Source: Actinomyces gaoshouyii (GTDB taxonomy: Bacteria; Actinomycetota; Actinomycetes; Actinomycetales; Actinomycetaceae). Taken from it: a stretch of 64,000 nt of DNA. The notes beneath the pieces are model-generated. The model did not search any database. It was not told where the DNA came from and saw only the letters and a list, made by a program, of their open reading frames with translations. The stretch spans positions 5,714 through 69,713 of the forward strand of contig NZ_MVIV01000005.1 in NCBI RefSeq assembly GCF_002072175.1, written 5' to 3'. The translations under genes and the position numbers were made by a program. The first letter of the stretch is position 1; each line of letters opens with the position of its first letter. This document shows positions 26,063 to 35,679 of the stretch, piece by piece.

Positions 26063-27579
26063 TGCCGCCATCCCGGAGGCGGGACCGCTTCCGCCCCATC
26101 GTCGACTCCAGGCGCTACTGGCACTCCCAGCCGCTGCGCACGCGACTGGCGCTCATCACCACGGGCCTGCTCACCGTCGGACTCCTGGCCACCTCCCTGG
26201 TCACCACCCAGCTGCTGCAGACCCATCTCATGGGGCAGGTCGATGACCAGCTCAAGGTGACCTCCCGGACGATCGGAGACCGGGGCCTGGAGTACCTCCG
26301 GCAGGACGGCAGGAGCTCGCAGGCCCCCACCACCTACTACATGGAGGCGCAGTACGCGGGCGGCAAGATCGGCCGGATGGTCAATGAGAAGACAACGGCG
26401 GAATACGGGATCCCATCCCTGGGCACGCTCTCGCTGGGCGACGGCAACCCCTTCACCGTCGCCTCCTCGCTGCCGGGCCACTACTGGCGCGTCCTGCCCC
26501 TGGAGATCAAGGATCAGGACGGGAACTACACCGGCGTCGTGGCCATCGCTCTGCCGCTGCGCAATGTCCAGGAGACCGTGGAGCAGACCAGGCTCGTCGT
26601 CGCTGTGGCGGACGTCGTCGTCGTCCTCGTCGGCGCAGGACTGGCCACCTACCTCGTCCACCGCTCCTTCGGCCCGCTGCGGCAGATCGAGGGCGTGGCG
26701 GGCCGCATCTCCCGGGGCGACCTCTCCGCGCGCGTGCCGGTGACCGAACCGCCGATGACGGAGGTCGGCTCGTTGCAGCAGGCCCTCAACACGATGCTCC
26801 AGCAGAACGAGCATGCCTTCTCCGTACAGGTCACCGCGCAGGAGCGCATGACCCGCTTCGTCTCCGATGCCTCCCACGAGTTGCGCACACCGCTGTCGGC
26901 GATCCAGGGCTACGGCGAGCTCTACCGCATGGGCGGCGTGCCCGTGGAGCGCACGAGCGAGGTCATGGGGCGCATCGAGTCCGAGGCCACCCGGATGGGC
27001 CGCCTCGTCGAGGACCTCCTCCAGCTGGCCCGCATGGATGAGGGCCGCAAGATGGACACTGCCCCCGTCGATCTCACCGCCGTGTGCGCCGGAGCGCTCA
27101 CGGACATGGTGGTCCTGGCCCCCGAGCGCGACTGCGCGCTGCTGAGGCTCGACGGTGCCCCCGCGGACCCCCAGCCGCTGACGGTCATGGGGGACCGCGA
27201 CCGGCTCGCCCAGGTCGTCACCAACCTCCTGGGAAACGTAGTGCGTCACACGCCCGCGGGGACCCCGGTGGAGATCGCGCTGGGGCCGATCGGCGGCCGC
27301 TCGGCCATCATCGAGGTGCGCGATCATGGCCCGGGGATCGCCCCTGCGGACGCGAGCAAGGTGTTCCAGCGCTTCTACCGGGCGGACACCTCCCGTAACC
27401 GGGAGACCGGCGGATCGGGCCTCGGCCTGTCGATCGTCGCCGCGATCGTCCAGCGCCACCACGGGACGATCGGCATCACCCCCACCCCGGGCGGCGGCGC
27501 CACCGTGCGCATCGAGCTCCCTCTGGCCCACCCCGAGCAGGCCCCCGCGTCGGCGGGCGACGGGCCCTGGACCGCGTGA
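26059..27579 (+). CDS. Sensor histidine kinase, partner of the response regulator
   Basis: A 506-residue membrane sensor kinase. Two transmembrane helices lie near 30-52 (LALITTGLLTVGLLATSLV) and 180-205 (VVAVADVVVVLVGAGLATYLV) and flank an extracytoplasmic sensor region. A HAMP domain follows (RSFGPLRQIEGVAGRISRGD). The HisKA helix has the phospho-accepting His in SDASHELRTPLSAIQGYG near 274. The HATPase domain has the N-box NLLGNVVRHTPAG, G1 VRDHGPGI and G2 GGSGLGLSI. The start may be GTG 26059 or the adjacent ATG 26062; both overlap the regulator's stop. The sensed signal is unknown. Confidence 0.95.
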   Translation: MMPPSRRRDRFRPIVDSRRYWHSQPLRTRLALITTGLLTVGLLATSLVTTQLLQTHLMGQVDDQLKVTSRTIGDRGLEYLRQDGRSSQAPTTYYMEAQYAGGKIGRMVNEKTTAEYGIPSLGTLSLGDGNPFTVASSLPGHYWRVLPLEIKDQDGNYTGVVAIALPLRNVQETVEQTRLVVAVADVVVVLVGAGLATYLVHRSFGPLRQIEGVAGRISRGDLSARVPVTEPPMTEVGSLQQALNTMLQQNEHAFSVQVTAQERMTRFVSDASHELRTPLSAIQGYGELYRMGGVPVERTSEVMGRIESEATRMGRLVEDLLQLARMDEGRKMDTAPVDLTAVCAGALTDMVVLAPERDCALLRLDGAPADPQPLTVMGDRDRLAQVVTNLLGNVVRHTPAGTPVEIALGPIGGRSAIIEVRDHGPGIAPADASKVFQRFYRADTSRNRETGGSGLGLSIVAAIVQRHHGTIGITPTPGGGATVRIELPLAHPEQAPASAGDGPWTA

Positions 27580-27757
27580 GGGCAGGCGCGGAACGAGGCA
27601 CGGGGCGCCGCAGCAGGTCGGAGGCTCCAGCGCGGGCCCCGATGGGGAGCACTGCCCGGGGTGGCGGGTGGAACACGATCGCGCTTCGACTTTGCCGCCC
27701 CGCAGTCCTACGATGGCAACTGTTCTGTTATCTCCTGTGAGGCATCGGAGGCATGGC

Positions 27758-29047
27758 ATGGCCGTCAGCGACGCGCCGCAGTGGCTGCTCCCCGCCTTCG
27801 TGCGCAGCCTCAAGGCCCTGGGCACGACGGCCGATCCGGAGCGGCTCCGCGCTGCCGGTCAGGCACTGATCGAGCGCTGGTCCACATCGGACCGCCGCTT
27901 CCACAACCTCAAGCACGTCATCGACATGCTCGCCCGCGTGGACGAGCTCGCGGACGAGTCCCACTACCCCGATGTCATGCGCATCGCGGCCTGGTACCAC
28001 GGCTGCGTGTTCTCCGCGGAGACCAAGGAGACCTACCAGCGCAACGGCGGTGAGGACGAGGTCGCCTCGGCCGCCCTGGCCGCCAAGGAGCTCGCCGCCC
28101 TGGGTGTCCCGGGCGCCACGGTGGATCGGGTCTGCGCCCTCATCCTCAACCTCAAGAGTCATACGCTCCCGGCCAACGACATGGACGCCAGCGCCCTCAA
28201 TGACGCGGACCTGGGAACTCTCGCCGTCGAGCCGCAGCTGTACAAGAAGTACCGGATGGCAGTGCGCGAGGAGTACGCCCATATCCCCGACGAGCGCTAC
28301 TACGAGGCGCGCCTGGCGATCATCACCCGGCTCCTGGATCGCGACCGCCTCTTCTCCTCGCCTCTCGGTGAGCGCTGGGAGCTGCCCGCCCGGCAGAACC
28401 TGGCCGCCGAGAAAAGCAGGATCGAGTGCGCTCTGGCGAAGATGGCCGCTGGAGGGGCTCCGCCGAGCAACGACCTCCGCTCCCCCGGGACCGCCGACGG
28501 CGCCGCGCGTGGGATGAGGGCCGTCCCGGCTCCCACCGAGGCGGCCCCCGCGTCCACGACTCCGAGCGCTCCGGTGCCCTCGACGGCGGCCCCGGAGCGC
28601 ATCCAGCCCACCGAGCCGATGGAGGCCCCGGCGCCTCCGTCCCCCACCCGGCCCGCCGCGCAGACGCGCCCCGAGGTCCTGCCCCCCTCGATCCCGCCGA
28701 CGCCCCCAGCGGAATCGGGCTCCATCCCATCGGCGCCGTCCACGCCCTCGCCGCAGACGCCCGCGCGGGGGATCCCGCGCGCCCATGAGAGACAGCGCGA
28801 GCATGACGAGCACGCCACCTCGATGGAGACCTGCGCCGAGGACATCGACCGCCTCCTGTCGTCTCCCCGTGCCGCGGAGGGGCCTGAGCCGCGCGACCGC
28901 CAGGCGATGGTCCAGGCGGAGCGCGAGCGCATGGCCGAGCGCCTGCGTCTCAAGACCGAGGAGGCCAAGATCGCCCGCGAGGCCCGTACCGGTGAGTTCA
29001 TGCCGATTCTCGATGAGGTCGTCGACGACGGGGCCGGGGACCTCTGA
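27758..29047 (+). CDS. HD-superfamily-like protein with Pro-rich tail
   Basis: A 429-residue protein. The N-terminal 235 residues match the family of predicted metal-dependent HD phosphohydrolases: RRFHNLKHVIDML, then IAAWYHGCVF, EDEVASAALAAKEL, LNLKSHTLPANDMDA and LNDADLGTLAV. The central His-Asp doublet of the family is His-Gly here (WYHG), so one metal ligand is altered, although other ligands are present. Residues 245-345 are Pro/Ala/Ser/Thr-rich and probably disordered. The last 80 residues are charged and helical. The start at 27758 (MAVSDAPQ) is chosen over an out-of-frame ATG five bases earlier. Substrate is unknown. Confidence 0.7.
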   Translation: MAVSDAPQWLLPAFVRSLKALGTTADPERLRAAGQALIERWSTSDRRFHNLKHVIDMLARVDELADESHYPDVMRIAAWYHGCVFSAETKETYQRNGGEDEVASAALAAKELAALGVPGATVDRVCALILNLKSHTLPANDMDASALNDADLGTLAVEPQLYKKYRMAVREEYAHIPDERYYEARLAIITRLLDRDRLFSSPLGERWELPARQNLAAEKSRIECALAKMAAGGAPPSNDLRSPGTADGAARGMRAVPAPTEAAPASTTPSAPVPSTAAPERIQPTEPMEAPAPPSPTRPAAQTRPEVLPPSIPPTPPAESGSIPSAPSTPSPQTPARGIPRAHERQREHDEHATSMETCAEDIDRLLSSPRAAEGPEPRDRQAMVQAERERMAERLRLKTEEAKIAREARTGEFMPILDEVVDDGAGDL

Positions 29048-29234
29048 GCCACCGCACCCTTCTATCGTCGGCCCTCTACTGCTGCGACCCCGGGCCCCGC
29101 ACCACAGGCACCGCTGCGCGCAGCGCTCGGGCAGGCCTGTGCGCGGACGACTGAGGGGTCTTCGGCGGGCGCCTACCGTGGAATCGACGGCGCCGCCCGG
29201 CGCTGCCCCCCCCCACGCAGGAAAGGCCCCCATC

Positions 29235-29528
29235 ATGCCCGTCTTCTCCGTCGACACCCAGGCGGTCTCCGATACCGCCAGCCGGACCGCCACCCGCATC
29301 TCCACCATCCAGGCCGAGGTCGACGCCATGAACAGCGACATCGCCGCGCTGGAGACCACCTGGTCGGGCACTGCGTCCATGTCCATGAGCGCGGCGGCGG
29401 CAGCCTGGCACCTCACCCAGTTGCGGGTCCAGGACAGCCTCGACATGCTCCGCGCCGCCCTCGGCCTGTCGGCCGACTCCTACTCCCGCGCCGAGTCCGG
29501 CAACCAGGCTCTCTTCGTCCCCGAGTGA
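29235..29528 (+). CDS. WXG100-family (ESAT-6-like) protein
   Basis: A 97-residue protein, the usual size for the WXG100 family. It is predicted to be a helical hairpin with the turn motif WSG at about residue 43 (ALETTWSGTASMSM) and Ala/Met-rich helices on both sides. Members are secreted by type VII (ESX) systems. No ESX core gene (EccC, EccB, EccD, mycosin) and no LXG partner lies in the window, so it is an orphan here. The C-terminus lacks an obvious YxxxD/E secretion signal except DSYSRAE near the end, which fits it loosely. Start ATG at 29235. Confidence 0.8.
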   Translation: MPVFSVDTQAVSDTASRTATRISTIQAEVDAMNSDIAALETTWSGTASMSMSAAAAAWHLTQLRVQDSLDMLRAALGLSADSYSRAESGNQALFVPE

Positions 29529-29539
29529 GCCGCTCCGCA

Positions 29540-29587
29540 CGACGGTGGGCCGCCCCACTGAAAACCCAGTGGAACGGCCCGCCGTCG
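29540..29587. terminator. Bidirectional hairpin terminator between WXG100 gene and groEL
   Basis: CGACGGTGGGCCG and CCACTG on the left pair with CCAGTGG and CGGCCCGCCGTCG on the right around an AAAAC loop. The stem is about 20 pairs long and lies between two convergent genes, so it can end transcripts from both sides. Confidence 0.8.
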
Positions 29588-29639
29588 ATGGGCCCAGGGA
29601 CAAACGCCCCTGAGAAGTCCCCTTGAGGGGAGGAGCGGA

Positions 29640-31325
<1,686 letters not shown>

Positions 31326-31369
31326 TCACGTCACGCCCAGCGCCGGTCCTCACGTCCCAGCCGGGTCGA

Positions 31370-31396
31370 TTGTCACTCGAAGGCTCCGAGTGCTAA
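31370..31396 (-). promoter_or_regulatory. CIRCE operator 1 (HrcA site)
   Basis: TTGTCACTC-N9-GAGTGCTAA matches the CIRCE consensus TTAGCACTC-N9-GAGTGCTAA in 16 of 18 arm positions. It lies 111 bases upstream of the groEL start. HrcA binding here represses groEL without heat stress. Confidence 0.9.
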
Positions 31397-31404
31397 CGGC
31401 AATG

Positions 31405-31431
31405 CTGGCACTCTCGGTGCCCGAGTGCAAG
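31405..31431 (-). promoter_or_regulatory. CIRCE operator 2 (HrcA site, weaker)
   Basis: CTGGCACTC-N9-GAGTGCAAG keeps the core CACTC and GAGTG halves and the exact nine-base spacer but differs at the outer bases. Its centre is 35 bases from that of operator 1. A TTGCAC on the minus strand at its upstream edge and a CAGCAT 17 bases later could be the -35 and -10 of the groEL promoter, which would sit between and over the two operators. Confidence 0.75.
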
Positions 31432-31524
31432 ACGCCCGCCGCGCCACGCGCCCGGCTTCCCCCGACGGCGAACCAGCCCCTCCAGTGGATGCGCCGGACG
31501 GGCATCCCGACGGCCCCGAGTCTG

Positions 31525-33042
31525 TCAGCCGGCGAGCTCGCCGGCCGCCAGCAGCACGAGCGCACAGGTCCATGCCAGGGGCGCGGGGCCGGCGGGCCGC
31601 CCATCCGACAGGACTTTCTCCGCCAGGGCGCCCGCCGCTGTGCGGTGCGATTCCAGCCAGGTCATGAGCTCCTCGGCCTCGGTCCGCTCTCCCAGTGCCG
31701 CTGCCGACCAGGCCAGGAGGGCTGTCTCCGGAGTCCAGGAGACGCCGTCGTCGCGCCAGCCCGAGCCCGGGGCGAGGCCGCCCGCCGCGCGGGTCATCCG
31801 CGCTCGGGCGCCGACGCGAACTCGCGCGCTGCCGGCAAGAGCCCGGGTGAAGGGCGGGCCGACGAGCGCGATCGCGGCGTCGACGTCGTCGTCGCGCACG
31901 TGGCGGCCCCAGCCGGGGTGGAAGGAGAACTCGATGGCGGCCCGCACCTCCTCCACCCGCCGGACAAGCGCCTCACGGCTCGAGATGACGGGGGACGGGC
32001 CGGTGGCGGGTGCGCCCGTCGGCGCGCCCTCCACCGGGCCGACGCGTTCAGCCAGGAGCGAGTCCGCGAGCGCGAGCGCCCCCTCCAGTCCCAGGAGGAC
32101 GGGCGCGGCCAGGCCGAGGGTGGTCCGCCTCTCGGGCACCTCCCAGTAGTCGGGGCCGGCCGGGGGCAGATGTGAGGGCGTGGACGTGAGGGTCATCAGT
32201 CGGTCGGCGGCCCGGCCGGCGGGATCGGCCAGGTCTTCCAGGTCGGCCGGGTTGACCGGGCCGGCTCCGCCGGTCGGGTCGCCCCATCGCCCCGCGATGA
32301 TCCGACCGAGCGCCCAGAGGAACCAGCCCGCTCCATCCTCTTGGCGGGGACGGCCATCCGGCACCTGGCCGACGGCGTTGTAGCGGGCCTCGAATCCGCC
32401 GTCGGGGAGCTGCAGCGCGGCGAGCCTGCGGAGGATGGATAGGGCCTCCGCCCTCAGGCCCACGGCGTCGAGGGCGACGGCCGAGAAGGAGGCGTCGCGC
32501 GGCCACACGTAACGCCATGCGCTCACGGGACCGGCGACGACGGCACCCACCGGGAAGCCCTCGGCCCGGGCGGATGGGACTGCCGCATCCGTGGCGGGCG
32601 CGGGCTCAACGGCGAGGGTGGGGCTCGTGAGGGCGAGGAGGTCGACCAGAGCGTCCGCGGCGAGGCCCTGCCACCGGCCCTGCGGAAGGCGGGCGCCGGA
32701 GGCGCGCCGCTGGAAGGAGGTACGGGCCGCGGCGCGTGCGGCGTCGTCGAGGGCCAGGGGATCGGCGGCCGAGGAGGGCACGCGAGTGCCGGGGAGGTAG
32801 TCGATGGAGGTCCCGGGGGCGAGCGGGAGGACGAGGCCGCCGGCCCCGACGGCGAGCCCCTCGCTGAGCAGGGTTGGCTCGGGGCGCGCGGTCAGGCGCG
32901 TGATCGCGGGGATGGCCGCGAGCGCGCCCCCGACGAGGAGGGGCAGGGAGATGGCGGTCCGGCGGCGCAGGGCCCCCGTGCCCGTGCCGCGCGACGGCGC
33001 CTCAATCGGGGCGGCGGGGTCGGGCGCGCGTCCGTCGCCCAT
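31525..33042 (-). CDS. GH15-like glycoside hydrolase, membrane-anchored or secreted
   Basis: A 505-residue protein starting at the ATG at 33042, ten bases after the stop of the LytR_C gene. An N-terminal hydrophobic segment near residues 28-48 ([19 protein letters not shown]) suggests export or anchoring. The region [21 protein letters not shown] near residue 180 matches the (alpha/alpha)6 barrel of GH15 glucoamylase-like enzymes, which usually read W-R-D-A at this point; the flanking helices fit ([23 protein letters not shown]). Late in the protein [15 protein letters not shown] fits the barrel's last part. Catalytic Glu residues could not be assigned with confidence. Substrate, if any, is likely an alpha-glucan or trehalose-like sugar. 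Confidence 0.7.
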   Translation of the reverse strand: MGDGRAPDPAAPIEAPSRGTGTGALRRRTAISLPLLVGGALAAIPAITRLTARPEPTLLSEGLAVGAGGLVLPLAPGTSIDYLPGTRVPSSAADPLALDDAARAAARTSFQRRASGARLPQGRWQGLAADALVDLLALTSPTLAVEPAPATDAAVPSARAEGFPVGAVVAGPVSAWRYVWPRDASFSAVALDAVGLRAEALSILRRLAALQLPDGGFEARYNAVGQVPDGRPRQEDGAGWFLWALGRIIAGRWGDPTGGAGPVNPADLEDLADPAGRAADRLMTLTSTPSHLPPAGPDYWEVPERRTTLGLAAPVLLGLEGALALADSLLAERVGPVEGAPTGAPATGPSPVISSREALVRRVEEVRAAIEFSFHPGWGRHVRDDDVDAAIALVGPPFTRALAGSARVRVGARARMTRAAGGLAPGSGWRDDGVSWTPETALLAWSAAALGERTEAEELMTWLESHRTAAGALAEKVLSDGRPAGPAPLAWTCALVLLAAGELAG

Positions 33043-33052
33043 CAGGCGCTCA

Positions 33053-33757
33053 TCAGCGGTTGTTGCCCCTGCCGTTATCGATGCCGCCGTTGTGCGCCTC
33101 GGGAGTGGCGCCGTTGGGGCCATTCTCTGAGGTGGTGGCGGCGCCGCCCTCGGAGGCGCCCGGGTAGTCCTCGCGCAGGATGATGACGATCGGGTTGGAC
33201 TGAGCCTGCCCCGGGTCCTCCACGGCCTCGCCGCCTCCGAGGGCGGCGACGACCGCCTGGGCCGTGGCGGCCTGCTCGGCCGAGTTGTAGTACACGGTGG
33301 TCTTCGTGGGCTGCTCGACGGTGTAGGCGCCCGGCGAGACATTGACCTGCGTGTATCCGGCGGCGGTCAGCCTCTCGCCAGTGCGGCCCGCCAGGCCCTG
33401 GATGGAGGTGCCGTTGTAGAGCGTGATGCCGGTGGACATGTCGGCCTCGCCCGTCGGCGCGGCGGAGGCGGAGGCGTCACCCGCGCCGTCGCTGGGGGTG
33501 GCGGAGCCCCCCGGGGCGGGTGCGCCGGTGTCGGCGGGGGTCGCCGTCGTCGTTCCCGCCGTGCTCGCGGAGTTGTTGCTGGAGTGGCCCAGGAGCTTGA
33601 CGGCCCCCCAGGCCAGGATCGGGACCAGGATGAGCACAGCGAGAAGGGATACCCAGCTCCGCCAGGCGGGGAGCTCGGCACGGTGAACGCCGATCGGCGC
33701 GGGTCCAGCGCCCCTGCCGTCGTCGAACTCGTCGTCGGGGTAGTCGTAGTGGCTCAC
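33053..33757 (-). CDS. LytR_C-domain membrane protein
   Basis: A 234-residue protein starting at GTG 33757 ([16 protein letters not shown]). A single transmembrane helix lies near 45-65 ([19 protein letters not shown]), followed by a Thr/Ala/Pro/Gly-rich linker. The outer C-terminal domain (about 125-210) is of the LytR_C type: [37 protein letters not shown] and [10 protein letters not shown]. In other proteins this domain accompanies LCP (LytR-CpsA-Psr) enzymes that attach glycans to the wall. No LCP gene is adjacent. The longer upstream open frame is not used because the GTG gives the natural acidic N-terminus. Confidence 0.82.
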   Translation of the reverse strand: MSHYDYPDDEFDDGRGAGPAPIGVHRAELPAWRSWVSLLAVLILVPILAWGAVKLLGHSSNNSASTAGTTTATPADTGAPAPGGSATPSDGAGDASASAAPTGEADMSTGITLYNGTSIQGLAGRTGERLTAAGYTQVNVSPGAYTVEQPTKTTVYYNSAEQAATAQAVVAALGGGEAVEDPGQAQSNPIVIILREDYPGASEGGAATTSENGPNGATPEAHNGGIDNGRGNNR

Positions 33758-33936
33758 GCGGGCAGAATACCGGCCCGCCGCCCCCGGCGCAGCGGACACG
33801 ACGAGGGCGTGGTTATATCTGCCCGCTGATCCATGGGCGCGAGCGGCCCGGCGGGCTCCGGAGCGGGTTGGCCGAAGCGTCCATGCCGGATCTCGCTCAT
33901 GCAGACTCGACGGCGATAACGCTCTACGCTCGGGGC

Positions 33937-34623
33937 ATGAGCGAGTCCCGTGAGCCCCAGCCACTCGACCGGATCATCGACCCCTCGTGGGCGCGCGCCC
34001 TGGCGCCCGTGGAGCCGACGATCCATGGGATCGGCGCGCGCCTGCGCCAGGAGATCGCCGAGGGGCGCGGCTACTTGCCGGCGGGCACGGATGTGCTTCG
34101 CGCCTTCACCTATCCGCTCGACGATGTGCGCGTCCTCATCGTGGGGCAGGACCCGTACCCGACGCCGGGCCACCCCATGGGGCTCAGCTTCTCCGTGGCG
34201 CCGGGCGTGCGCCCGCCCCGGAGCCTGGAGAACATCTTCACCGAGCTCGTGAGCGATCTCGGCGTGCCGCGGCCGACCTCCGGCGACCTCACCCCGTGGT
34301 CCTGCCAGGGGGTCATGCTGCTCAACAGGGTGCTGACGGTCCGGCCGGGCTCGCCGGCCTCGCACAAGGGATGGGGCTGGGAGCAGGTGACACAGCGGGC
34401 GATCGAGGCGCTGGTGGAGCGCGGCGGCCCGCTGGTGGCGATCCTGTGGGGTCGGCCCGCGCAGTCGCTGACCCCGATGCTGGGATCGACGCCGATCATC
34501 GCCTCGCCGCATCCCTCGCCGTTGAGCGCCTCCCGGGGGTTCTTCGGCTCGCGGCCGTTCTCGCGCGCCAACGCGCTGCTGGTCGAGCAGGGCGCCGCCC
34601 CCGTCGACTGGCGCCTCCCCTAA
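33937..34623 (+). CDS. ung: Uracil-DNA glycosylase, family 1
   Basis: A 228-residue enzyme that removes uracil from DNA as the first step of base excision repair. The water-activating loop is [19 protein letters not shown] with the catalytic Asp near residue 68, the uracil-specificity region has [20 protein letters not shown], and the leucine loop is [16 protein letters not shown]. These are the classical Ung motifs in the right order and spacing. The start is ATG 33937 (MSESREPQ); the longer frame from 33868 has no support. The gene is followed directly by an intergenic repeat array. Confidence 0.96.
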   Translation: MSESREPQPLDRIIDPSWARALAPVEPTIHGIGARLRQEIAEGRGYLPAGTDVLRAFTYPLDDVRVLIVGQDPYPTPGHPMGLSFSVAPGVRPPRSLENIFTELVSDLGVPRPTSGDLTPWSCQGVMLLNRVLTVRPGSPASHKGWGWEQVTQRAIEALVERGGPLVAILWGRPAQSLTPMLGSTPIIASPHPSPLSASRGFFGSRPFSRANALLVEQGAAPVDWRLP

Positions 34624-34627
34624 TCAT

Positions 34628-34683
34628 CGAGACCGGTCGAAAACGGCGACGAGACCGGTCGATATCAGGAGCGAGACCGGTCC
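34628..34683 (+). repeat. Intergenic 22-bp-period repeat array R1 (three cores)
   Basis: The ten-base core GAGACCGGTC occurs at 34629, 34651 and 34673, an exact 22-bp step. The two intervening spacers are of different types: GAAAAC-GGCGAC and GATATC-AGGAGC. It lies just past the ung stop and in direct orientation. Related arrays occur at 35639, 57075 and 60297-60424, always between genes. Confidence 0.85.
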
Positions 34684-34715
34684 GCCCATGGCGCCCCGCA
34701 TCCCGCCCATCGCGG

Positions 34716-35477
34716 TCAGGACGGAACGCGGTGCAGATGCATGCGGCGGCCGGGGCCGATGCCGGGCAGGACATCGAGCATGCCTGCCTCCAGGCCGCGG
34801 TCCGCTACCCAGCCGGTGATCGTGTCGACGCCGAGATCGAGGAAGAGGGGGTGCATCGGCGTCGACGGCCCCACGAGGACCGTGTGCGCTCCCCCGCCGA
34901 CGGCGAGCTCGATGAGCCGGGGCATCGTCTTGTTGACGAGGCTCGACGACGAGACGAGGACGGCGTCGCAATCCGCGAGCAAGTACTCGCAAGCGGTATC
35001 GGGGTAGTCACCGGGACGCGGGTCGCGCTCCAGGATGAGGACCTCCGCGGCGCGGGTCAGCGCTCCCCGGGCGAAGGGGAAGTGCCCGATGATGCCGATG
35101 CGGCCTCCGGCAAAGCGCTCGTTGTAGGGGTCGAAGACCTCTCTCCACCCCACTCCTTCCCCCGTCGGCGCGAAGCCATTGGCGACGGCGGTCTCCTGGC
35201 GGGAGTACCAGGAGTTGATCGCGGCGAGGCCCACGCTCGCCTCGGCCAGGTTCCAGGACTTCACCAGCGAGGCGACGTCACGGAGCAAGCGGCCCTCCGC
35301 TGGGGAGCCTGCGCTGAGCGCCGGGCGCGAGTGGGCGTCGATGGTATAACCCGCGCCGCAGCCGCCGCCGTCGTTGAAGACGCGCGTCCACTGCGGGCCG
35401 CGGTGGACGGCAGTCACGCGAGCGTCATCGGGGAGGTCGTCGATGAGCGCGTCGTAAATCTCCCAGGGGTTGGTCAT
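34716..35477 (-). CDS. DUF364/DUF4213 putative heavy-metal-chelation protein
   Basis: A 253-residue protein starting at the ATG at 35477 (MTNPWEIYDALIDDLPDDA). The N-terminal half (to about 95) matches the DUF4213 enolase-N-like fold; the C-terminal half (about 110-250) has IGIIGHFPFARGAL, a P-loop-like Rossmann turn, then CDAVLVSSSSLVNKTMPRLIELA and VLVGPSTPMHPLFLDLGVDTITG, typical of DUF364. Family members are often beside molybdate or iron transport genes. No transport gene is visible here. The gene stands alone and is flanked by inverted copies of the 22-bp-period repeat array, as discussed in the findings. Confidence 0.82.
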   Translation of the reverse strand: MTNPWEIYDALIDDLPDDARVTAVHRGPQWTRVFNDGGGCGAGYTIDAHSRPALSAGSPAEGRLLRDVASLVKSWNLAEASVGLAAINSWYSRQETAVANGFAPTGEGVGWREVFDPYNERFAGGRIGIIGHFPFARGALTRAAEVLILERDPRPGDYPDTACEYLLADCDAVLVSSSSLVNKTMPRLIELAVGGGAHTVLVGPSTPMHPLFLDLGVDTITGWVADRGLEAGMLDVLPGIGPGRRMHLHRVPS

Positions 35478-35638
35478 GCGGGCTCTCTCCACCGGTCGGC
35501 CGATTATCAGGTGAACCTCACCATATCGACAGGCTCGTGCCGGGCACGAGGACGACCGCCTTGCGGGATCACCGCGTCACCATCCGATGCGGTGCCGCAA
35601 CCGCCCGGCACTTCGATCGCTCCCGCCGCCCGGCCCCG

Positions 35639-35674
35639 AACCGGTCTCGCTCCTGTTTTCGACCGGTCTCGGCG
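35639..35674 (-). repeat. Intergenic 22-bp-period repeat array R2 (two cores, inverted)
   Basis: Read on the minus strand it gives GCCGAGACCGGTCGAAAAC then AGGAGCGAGACCGGTT, with two cores 22 bases apart (35639 and 35661). It is in the opposite orientation to R1, so R1 and R2 bracket the DUF364 gene as terminal inverted repeats about 1.05 kb apart. Confidence 0.85.
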
Positions 35675-35679
35675 CCTGA

